Assembly: GCF_934746965.1 (NCBI RefSeq)
Contig: NZ_CAKVFS010000009.1
Span: 16,835-80,834 of the forward strand
Length of the DNA: 64,000 nt
Origin: an uncultured Methanobrevibacter sp.
GTDB lineage: Archaea > Methanobacteriota > Methanobacteria > Methanobacteriales > Methanobacteriaceae
Reading direction: 5' to 3'
In this document: positions 8,673 through 18,582 of the stretch, piece after piece
How positions within the stretch are numbered: the stretch's first letter is position 1
Layout: each line of letters begins with the position of its first letter
The notes under the pieces: model-generated
What the model was told of the DNA's origin: nothing
Database searches by the model: none
What the model saw: the letters and a program-made list of their open reading frames with translations, nothing else
Program-made: the position numbers and the translations under genes

Positions 8673-10148
8673 ATGAAAAAAGAATCAGTTGGAGTTGTTC
8701 AAACAAAATATTATAATATTGAAGAACCAATTGAATTAGAATGTGGAAAAACTCTTGATAACATTACAGTAGCTTATGAAACCTATGGGGAACTTAATAA
8801 AGAAAAAGACAATGCAATATTAATTTGTCATGCATTATCTGGAGATGCTCATGCTGCAGGATGGCATGAAGGAGATAAAAAACCAGGATGGTGGGAAATA
8901 GTAATAGGTCCTGGAAAAGCTTTAGATAGTGAAAAATACTTTATTATATGTTCTAATGTATTAGGTGGATGTAAAGGAACAACTGGTCCAACATCTATTA
9001 ATCCAAAAACTGGGAAAGAATATGGTTTAGATTTTCCAGTTATCACAATAAAAGACATGGTTAATGTTCAAAAAAAATTAATTGATGGTTTTGGAATTGA
9101 TAAACTTGCAGCAGTAGTTGGAGGTTCAATGGGAGGAATGCAAACATTACAATGGTTAGTATCTTATCCAAACATGATGAAAAAAGCTGTTGCAATAGCT
9201 ACTACTGCAAGATCTTCACCACAACAAATTGCATTTAATGAAGTAGGTCGCCAGTCAATAGTAGGTGACCCAAATTGGAATAATGGAAATTATTATGGTA
9301 CAGGTAAAATTCCAAAAGAAGGTTTATCTGTAGCTCGTATGATAGCACACATTACATATTTAAGTGATGAATCAATGTATCTTAAATTTGGTAGGGATTT
9401 ACAGGATAAAGATGAGATTACATATGATTTATCTATGGATTTCCAAGTTGAAAGCTATTTGCACCATCAGGGAGCAAGTTTTGTTAAACGTTTTGATGCA
9501 AATAGTTATCTCTACATTACAAAGGCAGTAGATTTATTTGATCTTGCAGAAAATGATTCCTTGATTGATGGACTTAAAAATGTTAAAGCAAAAGTGGAAA
9601 TTATTTCAGTGGATTCTGATTGGTTATATCCAGTTGAACAAGGAACTGAAATAGTAACAGCTTTAAACGCAAATGATGTTGAAGTAAGCTTTTCAGAACT
9701 TAAATCAAACTATGGACATGATGCATTTTTACTTGAAAAAGGACAACTTAATTATATTTTATCTAAATTCTTATCTGACAATATAGTTGAAGATTTAATG
9801 CTTACTAGTGTAGCTACAATTACACAACAAGCAAAAATAGAAGAAGCTGCTAAATTAATGTTTGACAGTAATGTTACGCATATACCAGTAGTTACTAATG
9901 ACAAAAAATTAATTGGAATTGTAACAAGCTGGGATTTAGCTAAAGCAATAGCTACAAATTCATCTGATTTAAAAGAAATAATGACAAAAACAGTTAAATT
10001 TTGCCATGCAAATGATTCTATTGAATCAACAGCACGTAGAATGAGGAAATTAGATATTTCATCTCTTCCAGTAGTTGATGATGATTTTAAATTAAAAGGA
10101 ATTATTTCCACGGATCAAATAAGTCATTTAGTATCAGAATATAGGTAG
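8673..10148 (+). CDS. metX: homoserine O-acetyltransferase MetX with C-terminal CBS pair
   Basis: Residues 1-365 form the alpha/beta-hydrolase MetX domain: nucleophile serine in GGSMGGMQ (about residue 150), VGDPNWNNG, an Asp near SVDSDWLYP and His in YGHDAFLLE. It acetylates homoserine with acetyl-CoA for methionine synthesis. Residues about 373-490 are two CBS domains ([36 protein letters not shown]), likely an adenosyl-ligand sensor for feedback. AAGGTG at 8661-8666 supports ATG 8673 over GTG 8664. It precedes, convergently, the sulfhydrylase that uses its product. Confidence 0.93.
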   Translation: MKKESVGVVQTKYYNIEEPIELECGKTLDNITVAYETYGELNKEKDNAILICHALSGDAHAAGWHEGDKKPGWWEIVIGPGKALDSEKYFIICSNVLGGCKGTTGPTSINPKTGKEYGLDFPVITIKDMVNVQKKLIDGFGIDKLAAVVGGSMGGMQTLQWLVSYPNMMKKAVAIATTARSSPQQIAFNEVGRQSIVGDPNWNNGNYYGTGKIPKEGLSVARMIAHITYLSDESMYLKFGRDLQDKDEITYDLSMDFQVESYLHHQGASFVKRFDANSYLYITKAVDLFDLAENDSLIDGLKNVKAKVEIISVDSDWLYPVEQGTEIVTALNANDVEVSFSELKSNYGHDAFLLEKGQLNYILSKFLSDNIVEDLMLTSVATITQQAKIEEAAKLMFDSNVTHIPVVTNDKKLIGIVTSWDLAKAIATNSSDLKEIMTKTVKFCHANDSIESTARRMRKLDISSLPVVDDDFKLKGIISTDQISHLVSEYR

Positions 10149-10166
10149 AAAGGTTTATCCTTTCTA
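10146..10166. terminator. bidirectional terminator shared by metX and metY
   Basis: TAGAAAGG and CCTTTCTA pair perfectly over 8 bp around a 5-nt loop. The first three bases are the metX stop codon and the last three, read on the other strand, are the metY stop codon. The hairpin occupies the entire gap between the two convergent genes. Confidence 0.5.
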
Positions 10167-11459
10167 ACTAATTGCTTTTTTCAATGCTTGGTCAATATCT
10201 GCTATTAAATCTTCAACGTCTTCAATACCAACTGACATTCTAATAAAATCAGGAGTAATTCCACCTTCTAACTGTTCTTCATTAGTCATATTAGAATGTG
10301 TAGTACTTGCAGGATGAATAACTAAAGATTTTGCATCACCAATATTAGCTACATGGCTTAAAAGTTCAACACTTTCAATAAATTTTTTACCTTCTTCTAA
10401 ACCACCTTTGATTCCAAATCCAACAATTCCACCATAATTACCGTTTAAATACTTTTCAGCCATTTCATGATTTTCATTATCTTCAAGACCAGGATAATTA
10501 ACCCAGGAAACTGCTTCATGAGTTTGTAAAAATTTAGCTATTTCTAAAGCATTTTTACAATGTTGATTAACTCTTAAAGACAATGATTCTATACTCTGCA
10601 ATATTAAAAATGCATTAATAGGACTTAAAACAGTACCTAAATCTTTCATTAAATGAACACGTGCTTTAGTAATATATGCTTTTTCTTTAAAAGATTCAGC
10701 ATAAATTAACCCATGGTATGCAGGATCGGGTGTTGTAAACTGTGGGAATTTACCGCAGGTCCAGTCAAAAGTACCACCATCAACAATAACTCCACCCATG
10801 CTGGTTCCAGTTCCAGATAAAAATTTGGTAGCAGAATGAACAACAATATCTGCACCATGTTCCAAAGGTCTAACCATGGTAATAGCTGAAGTATTATCAA
10901 CAATTAAAGGTAAATTATGTTTATGTGCTATTTTTGATATTTCTTCAAAATCTGGAATATCTAATTTTGGATTACCAATAGATTCACAGTATATTGCCTT
11001 TGTATTTTCATTAATTGCATTTTCATAAGCTTCAAGGTCATGTGTGGGTACAAAATTTACTTTTATACCCCAATTAGGCATAGTATTTTTAAATAAAGTA
11101 AATGTACCTCCATAAAGATTATTTGATGCAACAATTTCATCACCTGAGTTAGCTATATTTAAAATAGCTAGTAAAATTGCACTCATGCCTGTTGATTGTG
11201 AAAGAGCTCCAACACCACCTTCAATAGCAGCTACTCTTTTTTCTAAAACATCTAATGTTGGATTAGATATTCTGGTATATAAATAACCTTCTTCTTCAAG
11301 AGCATATAATTTTTTAGCTTTTTCAGCACTTTCAAATGCATATGAGCTAGTATGATATATTGGTGTGGCTCTAGATCCAGTAACTGGATCAACTTCTTCT
11401 CCAGCATGAACTTCTAAGGTTCTCTGTTTGTATTTTTTTGGATTTGATTTATTTGTCAT
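10164..11459 (-). CDS. metY: O-acetylhomoserine sulfhydrylase (Cys/Met PLP family)
   Basis: The 431-residue protein belongs to the Cys/Met metabolism PLP-enzyme family: [34 protein letters not shown] and the PLP lysine K212 in [13 protein letters not shown]. MetY makes homocysteine from O-acetylhomoserine and sulfide. The acetylated substrate is what the convergent metX would supply, and the 430-residue length fits MetY better than cystathionine enzymes. No ribosome binding site is visible before the ATG, so the mRNA may be leaderless or nearly so. Confidence 0.92.
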   Translation of the reverse strand: MTNKSNPKKYKQRTLEVHAGEEVDPVTGSRATPIYHTSSYAFESAEKAKKLYALEEEGYLYTRISNPTLDVLEKRVAAIEGGVGALSQSTGMSAILLAILNIANSGDEIVASNNLYGGTFTLFKNTMPNWGIKVNFVPTHDLEAYENAINENTKAIYCESIGNPKLDIPDFEEISKIAHKHNLPLIVDNTSAITMVRPLEHGADIVVHSATKFLSGTGTSMGGVIVDGGTFDWTCGKFPQFTTPDPAYHGLIYAESFKEKAYITKARVHLMKDLGTVLSPINAFLILQSIESLSLRVNQHCKNALEIAKFLQTHEAVSWVNYPGLEDNENHEMAEKYLNGNYGGIVGFGIKGGLEEGKKFIESVELLSHVANIGDAKSLVIHPASTTHSNMTNEEQLEGGITPDFIRMSVGIEDVEDLIADIDQALKKAIS

Positions 11460-12246
11460 GATTTTTATTTTGTTGTTATTATTTATTTAATTAATTATTA
11501 TTTATGTGAGATGATTTTGTTATTTTTCTTTTTAATGTTTTTTTTTGAGTTATTTAATTCGTATTTGGTTTTTGTTTGAATATTTTTAGTATTATATTGT
11601 ATGTGTCCTGTATTTTTTGTTATTATATGTATTATTCAATTTTTCAACTTGAGTAAAACTAACAGGTTCAATAGGGTATTTTTTGTTATTATATGTATTA
11701 TTCAATTAATTGCTTTGTATAATTTAACTAAAATAATAATATGATTTTTATTAGATATTATAATAAATTATGATATTTTAATAAAGTCTATTTTTTTTAA
11801 AATTATCGATGTGTAATTTAAACTGTAAAAAAATTAGTTGATTTCAAGGGATTTTAATTAATGGTTTTAGGGGTATTTTGTTATTTCATTTATAAATATT
11901 TATTTTTCTATTTTGAAATTTGTTTAGTTTAATTTATTATTATTTTATATTTTTCCTAAAATTGAATTATAAATTAATAGTTTTGCTATTTTAAGCAGTA
12001 TTTTGTTGTTTAAATGCTTTTTAATTTCTTTAAATTAATATTTATTTTGTTATATTGCTGTTTTTTATCTAATTATATTGTATTTTATTTCATTATTTTG
12101 ATAATTATTTATTTAATTTTTGTTATTTTGTATAAATTTATAGAAAAGTATATTTATGTTATTTTTTAAAAATAGTATTGGTAGATTTGTTTGTTATGCA
12201 ATTTATGTATAACAGTGCATTTCTATCGTTATTTGGTGTGATGTAT
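11460..12246. other. long AT-rich intergenic region upstream of the adhesin gene
   Basis: About 790 bp without a credible gene; strings of A/T dominate and stop codons are dense in every frame. It contains the metY promoter on the left and, on the right, the promoter and leader of the adhesin-like gene. The only clear structure is a perfect 32-bp direct repeat annotated separately. Box A-like tracts occur near 12120-12160. Confidence 0.6.
11610..11707. repeat. perfect 32-bp direct repeat, two copies 66 bp apart
   Basis: Positions 11610-11641 and 11676-11707 are identical over 32 bp (starting GTATTTTTTGTT and ending ATTCAATT). The 34 bp between them is less AT-rich and unrelated. This may be a duplicated regulatory element or a scar of slipped replication. 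Confidence 0.85.
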
Positions 12247-15200
12247 ATGTTTAGAAAGATATATTGTTTTGTGGCAATATTTTGTTTATTATTTTTTATA
12301 ATAGGCAATGTTGCTGCTGCAAATCAAGATTTAACTAATGATGGAACATTTAGCGATGTTCAAAATGTTGTAAATCAAGCAAATGTGGGGTCTGGTGATG
12401 TGATTTATTTAAATAATCATTCATTCACTGGATCTGGCAGTGAAATTTCTGTAAATAAAAATGGAATCACTATTGATGGTTCTATTAATCCAAATAAAGG
12501 TGGAACTGGTAATGAAGTATCTACTTTAGATGCAAAGAATTTATCTAGAGTTATTAATATTGATGGAGCGAATGATGTTGTCTTAAAAAATATTATTTTT
12601 ACTAATGGTAATCTTGTAGGTAGTAATAATCAATTTGCGATTAATGGTGCGGGTATTTATAATACTGGAAGTAATTTAGTATTAGATAATTGTGAAATTA
12701 CCAATTGTTCAATAACTTCTAATTATGTTTGTGAGGTAAATGGAGTAATATATTCAAATAAAAAAATTTCTATGTCTAATTGTGTTTTAAAAAGCAATAA
12801 AGCTTGTAGTTATTATACTGGTGTAGGTAATGGTTTTGGTGTTAGACTTATGGTATTTGAGGGATCAATTGTTAACTGTACAGTTCAAAATAATTTTGTG
12901 TTTTCTGGAGTAGCAATGGCTACTGGAATTTCAATGTATGGTTCATTAACTAATCGAGTATCCAATGTTAAATTTATAAATAATACTGTGCGAACTATTT
13001 CTGGTATTGCTTATGGTGGAGCTATACAAATATTAGGTGTTGTTACTAATTGTACATTTAACAATAATTCTGCTATAGCAGATAATAATGAGTCTCATGC
13101 TGGCGCATTATGTTTTAAACCAGGCACGAAAGTTTCTAACTGTACTTTTATAGGTAATAATGCTTATCAAGGTGGAGCAACTACTTTTCATGCAGATGGT
13201 AATTTAGATAATTGTATATTCATAAATAATACTGCAAAAGGTTATGGTGGAGCTATTTCAACTGGTTATGGTGAATCTGGTGTGGTATTGATTCAAAAAA
13301 TATCTATTTTTAATTCTTATTTTGAAGGAAATTCTGCACCAATTGGTGGAGCTATTGCAACAAAAGGAACTGCTGTTAACATGACAAATTCTAATTTTGT
13401 ATCAAATAGTGCTAGTAAAAATGGTGGAGCAATTTTTATTATGGATGATGGTATTAATGTATTGAATTCTAATTTCACAAATAATTCTGCTAGAGAATAT
13501 GCAGGGGCAATTTATGTAAATGGAAGTAATGTTAATATTTCTGATTCCAATTTTAATAATAATTTTGCAGAATTTTCAGGTGCTATAAGAGTATATGGAA
13601 ATAATGTGTCTATTAATGAATCTAAATTCACTAATAATAAAGCAATTTCTAAAGGTTTTTCTAAAGCTCAAATTGGGGCTGTTGGAATTATTGGAAGTAA
13701 TGTTAATGTAACACGTGTTTATTTTGTAAATAATTCTGCTGAAGGTGATGGTGGAGCATTAGGCGTAATTGGGGATAATGTTCAAGTTTTCAGTTCTGAA
13801 TTCTATTATAATCATGCTAATCCATTTAACAATGATTTGAATACTGGATTAGGTGGTGCAATATATAATATTGGTAATAATATTGTTTATGATAATGTAA
13901 TATTCAAATATAATACTGCTGTTAATGGTTCTGCAATGTATATTAATGGTTCAGCTAGTCTTAATAATATTGTATTCTATAAAAATCAAGCATATACTTA
14001 TGTATTGCCAATCAGCGTTCAGAATATTAAAAATAAATATGGCACTACAGTTAATGTTACTGTAACAATTGTTGGTGGAAATAATATAGCAAATGCAATA
14101 CATTATGTGGGAACATATGATAGTATTTCATTTAATAATGTAACTTACTTGTTTAATGCAAATGGGAATATTATAAATAGAACAACTGGTTCTAATGAGA
14201 TACATCCGGTTGTTGGTGCTGGAAACAGTAAAAATGGTACTTTAATATATATTGATAATAGAGAAAATACTCAAGTAATTAAACCTATTGTTATTCATGA
14301 TGAAAATGGTAACGTGATTTTTAATAAAACATTACTTTCTTCAATTGTTGGTGATGTTAAATTTTCATTAAGTAATCTTAATCCAGGTATGTATACTGTT
14401 GAAGCAGAACATCCAGAAGATTTATTTTACAAAACTATTAAAAATCAAACTAAATTTGAAATAGAAAAACTTGTTGATTTGGATGTTAATATTAGTACTA
14501 ATAAAAAATTTTATGAGTTAAATGAAGAAGTAGAATGGACTATTACATTAACTAATCATGGACCTCATAGTGATGATAACTGTTATATAAATGGAATTAA
14601 ACTTGAAAATATTATTGATTTCTCTCCTTCAAAAGGTATTTTCGATGCAACTAATGGCATATGGAATGTAGGAAAATTAGCTCAAAACGAAACTGTGACT
14701 CTTAAAATAAAAACAAATCCTGCAAAATTGGGTATTGTTACTCTCACGGTTAATGCTGTAAATAGTACGCAAGATAGTAATATAAGTAATAATATAGCTA
14801 CTGAAAGTATTTATATACAAGCACAACCGATTGTAGTTCCAGTAAAAAATGTAAATGTTACTAATCCTAACTTTGGTGATAAAGTTAAATACACTATAAT
14901 AGTAAGTAATTCAGGTAATATTTCTGCTAATGTACCTTTAAGAGATATACTTGATGAAGGGTTAACTTTCATTGGAGCTAGTGGGAAATATAATTGGAAT
15001 CAAACTACTCGCACTATCACATGGAATATTACTGGATTACATCCTGGTAAAAATTTAACTTTCTATGTATATGCTATTGTAAATGATTATGGAGTTTTAA
15101 ACAACACAGCTATTGTTAGAAATAATACTACTGTAAGAAATATAACTGTTCCGGAAATTATTCCTAATAAAACAGTTAATAATGAAATTCCTAATTTTGG

Positions 15201-17652
15201 AGATGAATTAACTTATTTTGTCTCACTTTTCAATGATGCAATGGTTGATGCAAAAAATGTAGTTGTTGTTGATTATTTGCCAGAAGGATTGAAATATATT
15301 AATTCTTCAAATAATGGTGTTTATAATCCGGTTACTCGTACTATAACTTGGATAGTTAACATTACTGCAAAAAATAATCTTAAATTAATTTTAACCTGTG
15401 TTGTAGAAGATTATGGTAAGTTAATTAATAATGTTACTGTTGGGGATAAAAATGCTTCAGTAAATGTATATGTCCCTGAGATTACTCCTGCTAAATCTGT
15501 TAATATTTCTAATCCTAATTTTGGTGATAATATAACTTATACAGTCATTGTTACTAATGATGGTGTTGTTGGTTCTAGGCATGTTGTGGTTAGGGATGTT
15601 TTAAGTGAAGGTTTAACTTTCATTAAAGCTACAGATAACTATGTTTGGGATGAAGATACACGTACTATAACTTGGATTGTGGATTTAGGTGAAAGTGAAT
15701 CTAAAACTTTCTATGTATATGCTACTGTATCTAGTTATGGAAATATTACAAACAAAGTTGTTGTTGGTAATAGGACTAGTTTTGTTGATGTGTCTGTTCC
15801 TGAGATTGTTCCTAGTAAGTCTGTGGATGTTGAGGTTCCTAATTTTGGTGATGATGTGACTTATACTGTTAGTGTTACTAATGGTGGGGTTGTTGATTCT
15901 AAGTATGTTGTGGTTAGGGATGTTCTTGGTGAAGGTTTGAAATTTGTTAGTGCTAGTCATAATGGTATGTATGAGGAGGTTACTCGTTGTATTACTTGGA
16001 TTGTTGATTTAAATGCTGGTGAAACTCTTGTTTTCACTGTGAAAGCTAATGTTATAGGATATGGGAATATCAATAATACTGTGATTGTTGGTAATAAATC
16101 GGTTATTAAGAATATCACAGTACCAGAGATTATCCCAAATAAAACAGTAAATGTTTCTAATCCTAATTTTGGTGATAATATAATTTATACAATTACTGTA
16201 TTTAATAATGCTGTTGTTGATGCTAAAAATGTGGTAGTTGTTGATTATTTACCTGAAGGATTGAAATATGTTAATTCTTCAAATAATGGTGTTTATGATC
16301 CGATTACTCGTAGTATAACCTGGATAGTTAACATTACTGCAAAAAATAATCTTAAATTAATTTTAACCTGTGTTGTAGAAACTTATGGTAAATTGATTAA
16401 TAATGTTGCTGTTGGGGGTAATAATGATTCGGTAGATGTTATTGTGCCTGAAATTGTTCCAAATAAAACTGTAAACACTGAAAACCCTAACTTTGGTGAT
16501 AATGTAACTTACACAGTTACTATTACGAATGATGGAATTAATAATGCTAAAAATGTTATTGTTCGTGATATGTTGGGTGAAGGATTAATTTTCATTAAAG
16601 CTACTGGTAATTATGTTTGGGATGAAGCTACACGTACTATAACTTGGATTGTAGATTTGGACAAAAAAGAAACTAAAATGTTCTATGTATATTCTACTGT
16701 CTTAGGTTATGGAATTATTCCAAATAATTTAACTATTGGTAATAAAAACAGTGTAGTAAACATAATTGTTCCTGAAATTATCCCTAATAAAACAGTTAAT
16801 ATTAAAAATCCTATTCTTGGTGATAATGTAACATATGCAGTAAATGTAAATAATGTGGGTAAAGTTAATGCAACAAATGTTGTAGTTAAAGATGTGCTTC
16901 CTGAAAGATTAAAATTTATTAGTGCTTCAAATGGTGGGGTTTATAATCCAATTACTCATACTATTACATGGATTATAAATATTACTGCTAATTCATCTGT
17001 TGAATTAACTGTTAATGTTAATGTAACTAAGTTAGGGAATATTACAAATAATGTAACTGTTGGAAACAGAACAGCTAACTGCACTATTGAATCTGAAGAA
17101 ATTGTTGATTTAGAAATAACTATAATTGCTGATAAGTCTACAATATCTGTTGGAGACATAATTATCTACACAGTTACAGTCATAAATAATGGGCCAAACG
17201 ATGCAATAAATGATATTGTTGATATGATAATGCCAAATACTTTAAACATTCTTTCATATAATGCAACAAAAGGAACATTTAACATGACTTCCAGTCAGTG
17301 GTATATAGGAAACTTAACAAAAGATGAAAAAATCACATTAACATTTGTAGCTAAAACATTAAACAAAGGCAATTTAACAGTTAATGTAAATGTAACAAGT
17401 AAAACCTTTGAAAAAATCCTAAAAAATAACTATGACAATGTAACTATAGAAATACATGAAAACCAAACTTTAAATAATCCAAATAAACCACTAAATCCAG
17501 TTCATAAAATTGATTCAAATAATCAGAAAATATCTGAAAACAATCATAATAGTGAAAGAATTAGTTTACCAAATACAGGAAATCCACTTATGATAATGAT
17601 TTTATGTATTTTAAGTGTACTATTCGTAGGATTTAGAAAAATAAAATTATAA
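12247..17652 (+). CDS. adhesin-like surface protein with beta-helix, DUF11 repeats and LPNTG tail
   Basis: ATG 12247 is chosen (GGTG about 9 nt upstream) and gives 1801 residues beginning with a signal peptide (MFRKIYCFVAIFCLLFF, cleavage after GNVAAA). Residues about 30-590 are a right-handed parallel beta-helix with recurring GGAI and NNSA motifs. A linker domain follows to about 740. Nine DUF11-type Ig-like domains span about 741-1738, of which seven are close repeats. The C-terminus is LPNTG at 17566-17580, a hydrophobic helix, then RKIKL, a sortase-type sorting signal. The architecture is that of Methanobrevibacter adhesin-like proteins thought to mediate contact with other gut microbes. 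Confidence 0.93.
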   Translation: MFRKIYCFVAIFCLLFFIIGNVAAANQDLTNDGTFSDVQNVVNQANVGSGDVIYLNNHSFTGSGSEISVNKNGITIDGSINPNKGGTGNEVSTLDAKNLSRVINIDGANDVVLKNIIFTNGNLVGSNNQFAINGAGIYNTGSNLVLDNCEITNCSITSNYVCEVNGVIYSNKKISMSNCVLKSNKACSYYTGVGNGFGVRLMVFEGSIVNCTVQNNFVFSGVAMATGISMYGSLTNRVSNVKFINNTVRTISGIAYGGAIQILGVVTNCTFNNNSAIADNNESHAGALCFKPGTKVSNCTFIGNNAYQGGATTFHADGNLDNCIFINNTAKGYGGAISTGYGESGVVLIQKISIFNSYFEGNSAPIGGAIATKGTAVNMTNSNFVSNSASKNGGAIFIMDDGINVLNSNFTNNSAREYAGAIYVNGSNVNISDSNFNNNFAEFSGAIRVYGNNVSINESKFTNNKAISKGFSKAQIGAVGIIGSNVNVTRVYFVNNSAEGDGGALGVIGDNVQVFSSEFYYNHANPFNNDLNTGLGGAIYNIGNNIVYDNVIFKYNTAVNGSAMYINGSASLNNIVFYKNQAYTYVLPISVQNIKNKYGTTVNVTVTIVGGNNIANAIHYVGTYDSISFNNVTYLFNANGNIINRTTGSNEIHPVVGAGNSKNGTLIYIDNRENTQVIKPIVIHDENGNVIFNKTLLSSIVGDVKFSLSNLNPGMYTVEAEHPEDLFYKTIKNQTKFEIEKLVDLDVNISTNKKFYELNEEVEWTITLTNHGPHSDDNCYINGIKLENIIDFSPSKGIFDATNGIWNVGKLAQNETVTLKIKTNPAKLGIVTLTVNAVNSTQDSNISNNIATESIYIQAQPIVVPVKNVNVTNPNFGDKVKYTIIVSNSGNISANVPLRDILDEGLTFIGASGKYNWNQTTRTITWNITGLHPGKNLTFYVYAIVNDYGVLNNTAIVRNNTTVRNITVPEIIPNKTVNNEIPNFGDELTYFVSLFNDAMVDAKNVVVVDYLPEGLKYINSSNNGVYNPVTRTITWIVNITAKNNLKLILTCVVEDYGKLINNVTVGDKNASVNVYVPEITPAKSVNISNPNFGDNITYTVIVTNDGVVGSRHVVVRDVLSEGLTFIKATDNYVWDEDTRTITWIVDLGESESKTFYVYATVSSYGNITNKVVVGNRTSFVDVSVPEIVPSKSVDVEVPNFGDDVTYTVSVTNGGVVDSKYVVVRDVLGEGLKFVSASHNGMYEEVTRCITWIVDLNAGETLVFTVKANVIGYGNINNTVIVGNKSVIKNITVPEIIPNKTVNVSNPNFGDNIIYTITVFNNAVVDAKNVVVVDYLPEGLKYVNSSNNGVYDPITRSITWIVNITAKNNLKLILTCVVETYGKLINNVAVGGNNDSVDVIVPEIVPNKTVNTENPNFGDNVTYTVTITNDGINNAKNVIVRDMLGEGLIFIKATGNYVWDEATRTITWIVDLDKKETKMFYVYSTVLGYGIIPNNLTIGNKNSVVNIIVPEIIPNKTVNIKNPILGDNVTYAVNVNNVGKVNATNVVVKDVLPERLKFISASNGGVYNPITHTITWIINITANSSVELTVNVNVTKLGNITNNVTVGNRTANCTIESEEIVDLEITIIADKSTISVGDIIIYTVTVINNGPNDAINDIVDMIMPNTLNILSYNATKGTFNMTSSQWYIGNLTKDEKITLTFVAKTLNKGNLTVNVNVTSKTFEKILKNNYDNVTIEIHENQTLNNPNKPLNPVHKIDSNNQKISENNHNSERISLPNTGNPLMIMILCILSVLFVGFRKIKL
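15148..17091 (+). repeat. six exact 324-bp in-frame units arranged as two 972-bp blocks
   Basis: Units start at 15148, 15472, 15796, 16120, 16444 and 16768, each opening with the VPEI[IVT]P motif and NFGD-type strand. Spacing is exactly 324 bp (108 residues). Unit 1 resembles unit 4 and unit 2 resembles unit 5 much more than they resemble neighbours: positions 15349-15408 and 16321-16380 are identical over 60 bp, 972 bp apart. The array thus looks like a three-unit block that was duplicated. A seventh, slightly shorter unit (from about 14836) precedes them. Confidence 0.9.
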
Positions 17653-17661
17653 CTTTTTAAT

Positions 17662-17695
17662 ATTTGAGTTTTAATACTCAAATTAACTTTTTTTT
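17662..17695 (+). terminator. hairpin terminator after the adhesin gene
   Basis: ATTTGAGT (17662-17669) pairs with ACTCAAAT (17676-17683) around a 6-nt loop and is followed by CTTTTTTTT. It begins 9 bp after the stop codon. Confidence 0.55.
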
Positions 17696-17845
17696 ACTAA
17701 TAATATAATCTTTAAAATTATATTCTATAAAAAATATAACATAGAATTAATGATAAAAAGAATTAGGGATAATCTTAATTTGGATTTTGTTATTAATAAT
17801 TCTGGAATTAAAAGTAAATATTTTAACTAAAAAAGATAGATTTTC

Positions 17846-18580
17846 ATGAAATATACAGAAAAAATAATTGAATCATCAGTATTGTTGTTAGTAATAATTG
17901 ACATGATATTATTATTAATATTGACTTTTTCCAATGTTTCTCAACATGTAGAGCAGAAAATTATTTACTTTGATTTATTTGTTTGTTTCATTTTATGGAT
18001 TGATTTTATATATAACTTATATAAATCAAATAATAAAAAACAATTTTTAAAAGAAAACTGGTTAACTATTATCGCAATAATACCTTTAGACTATTTTTTC
18101 TTAAGATGGTTCAGATTCATAAGAATAATACGTTTAATAAGATTCAGCAGAGTATTACTCTTTTTAAAAGGATGGGGACATTCAGTTGTTTATTTTATCA
18201 AATCAACAAACCTGGATAAATTGATATATGTTGTGATAATATTTGTTGTAATTTCATCTATTGCCATATTATTTATTGAAGATTCAGTTACAAATTTAAT
18301 TGATGCATTTTGGTATATTATTGTAACATTAACAAGTGTTGGTTATGGAGATATAACTCCACATTCAATAATAGGAAAAGTAATTTCATATTTTGTCATA
18401 TTATTAGGAATTATTTTTTTCAGCACATTAACTGCAGCTATATCATCCATATATGTGAGTAAAATAACTGATGATTCTGAAAAAGATTTGAATAGTAAAA
18501 TTGATGAACTTAAAGAAGAAAATAAAAAATTAGAAAATAAAATTGATGAATTAAAAGAGATTATAATGAAAAATAATTGA
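17846..18580 (+). CDS. voltage-gated-type potassium channel
   Basis: The 244-residue membrane protein has the six-segment layout: S1 at about residues 9-30, S2 at 40-60, an arginine-rich S4 (RWFRFIRIIRLIRFSRVLLF, about 90-110), then a pore loop with the selectivity filter TSVGYGD near residue 165, and S6. The C-terminus (about 205-240) is a charged coiled coil (ELKEENKKLENKIDELKE) suited to tetramer assembly. It should pass K+ across the membrane in response to voltage. It converges on the SHOCT gene with only 2 bp between stops. Confidence 0.93.
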   Translation: MKYTEKIIESSVLLLVIIDMILLLILTFSNVSQHVEQKIIYFDLFVCFILWIDFIYNLYKSNNKKQFLKENWLTIIAIIPLDYFFLRWFRFIRIIRLIRFSRVLLFLKGWGHSVVYFIKSTNLDKLIYVVIIFVVISSIAILFIEDSVTNLIDAFWYIIVTLTSVGYGDITPHSIIGKVISYFVILLGIIFFSTLTAAISSIYVSKITDDSEKDLNSKIDELKEENKKLENKIDELKEIIMKNN

Positions 18581-18582
18581 AT

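Noticed and set aside
12178..12246. Extension of the adhesin gene upstream of ATG 12247
   Set aside because: It starts at TTG without a ribosome binding site and would bury the clear signal peptide inside the protein.
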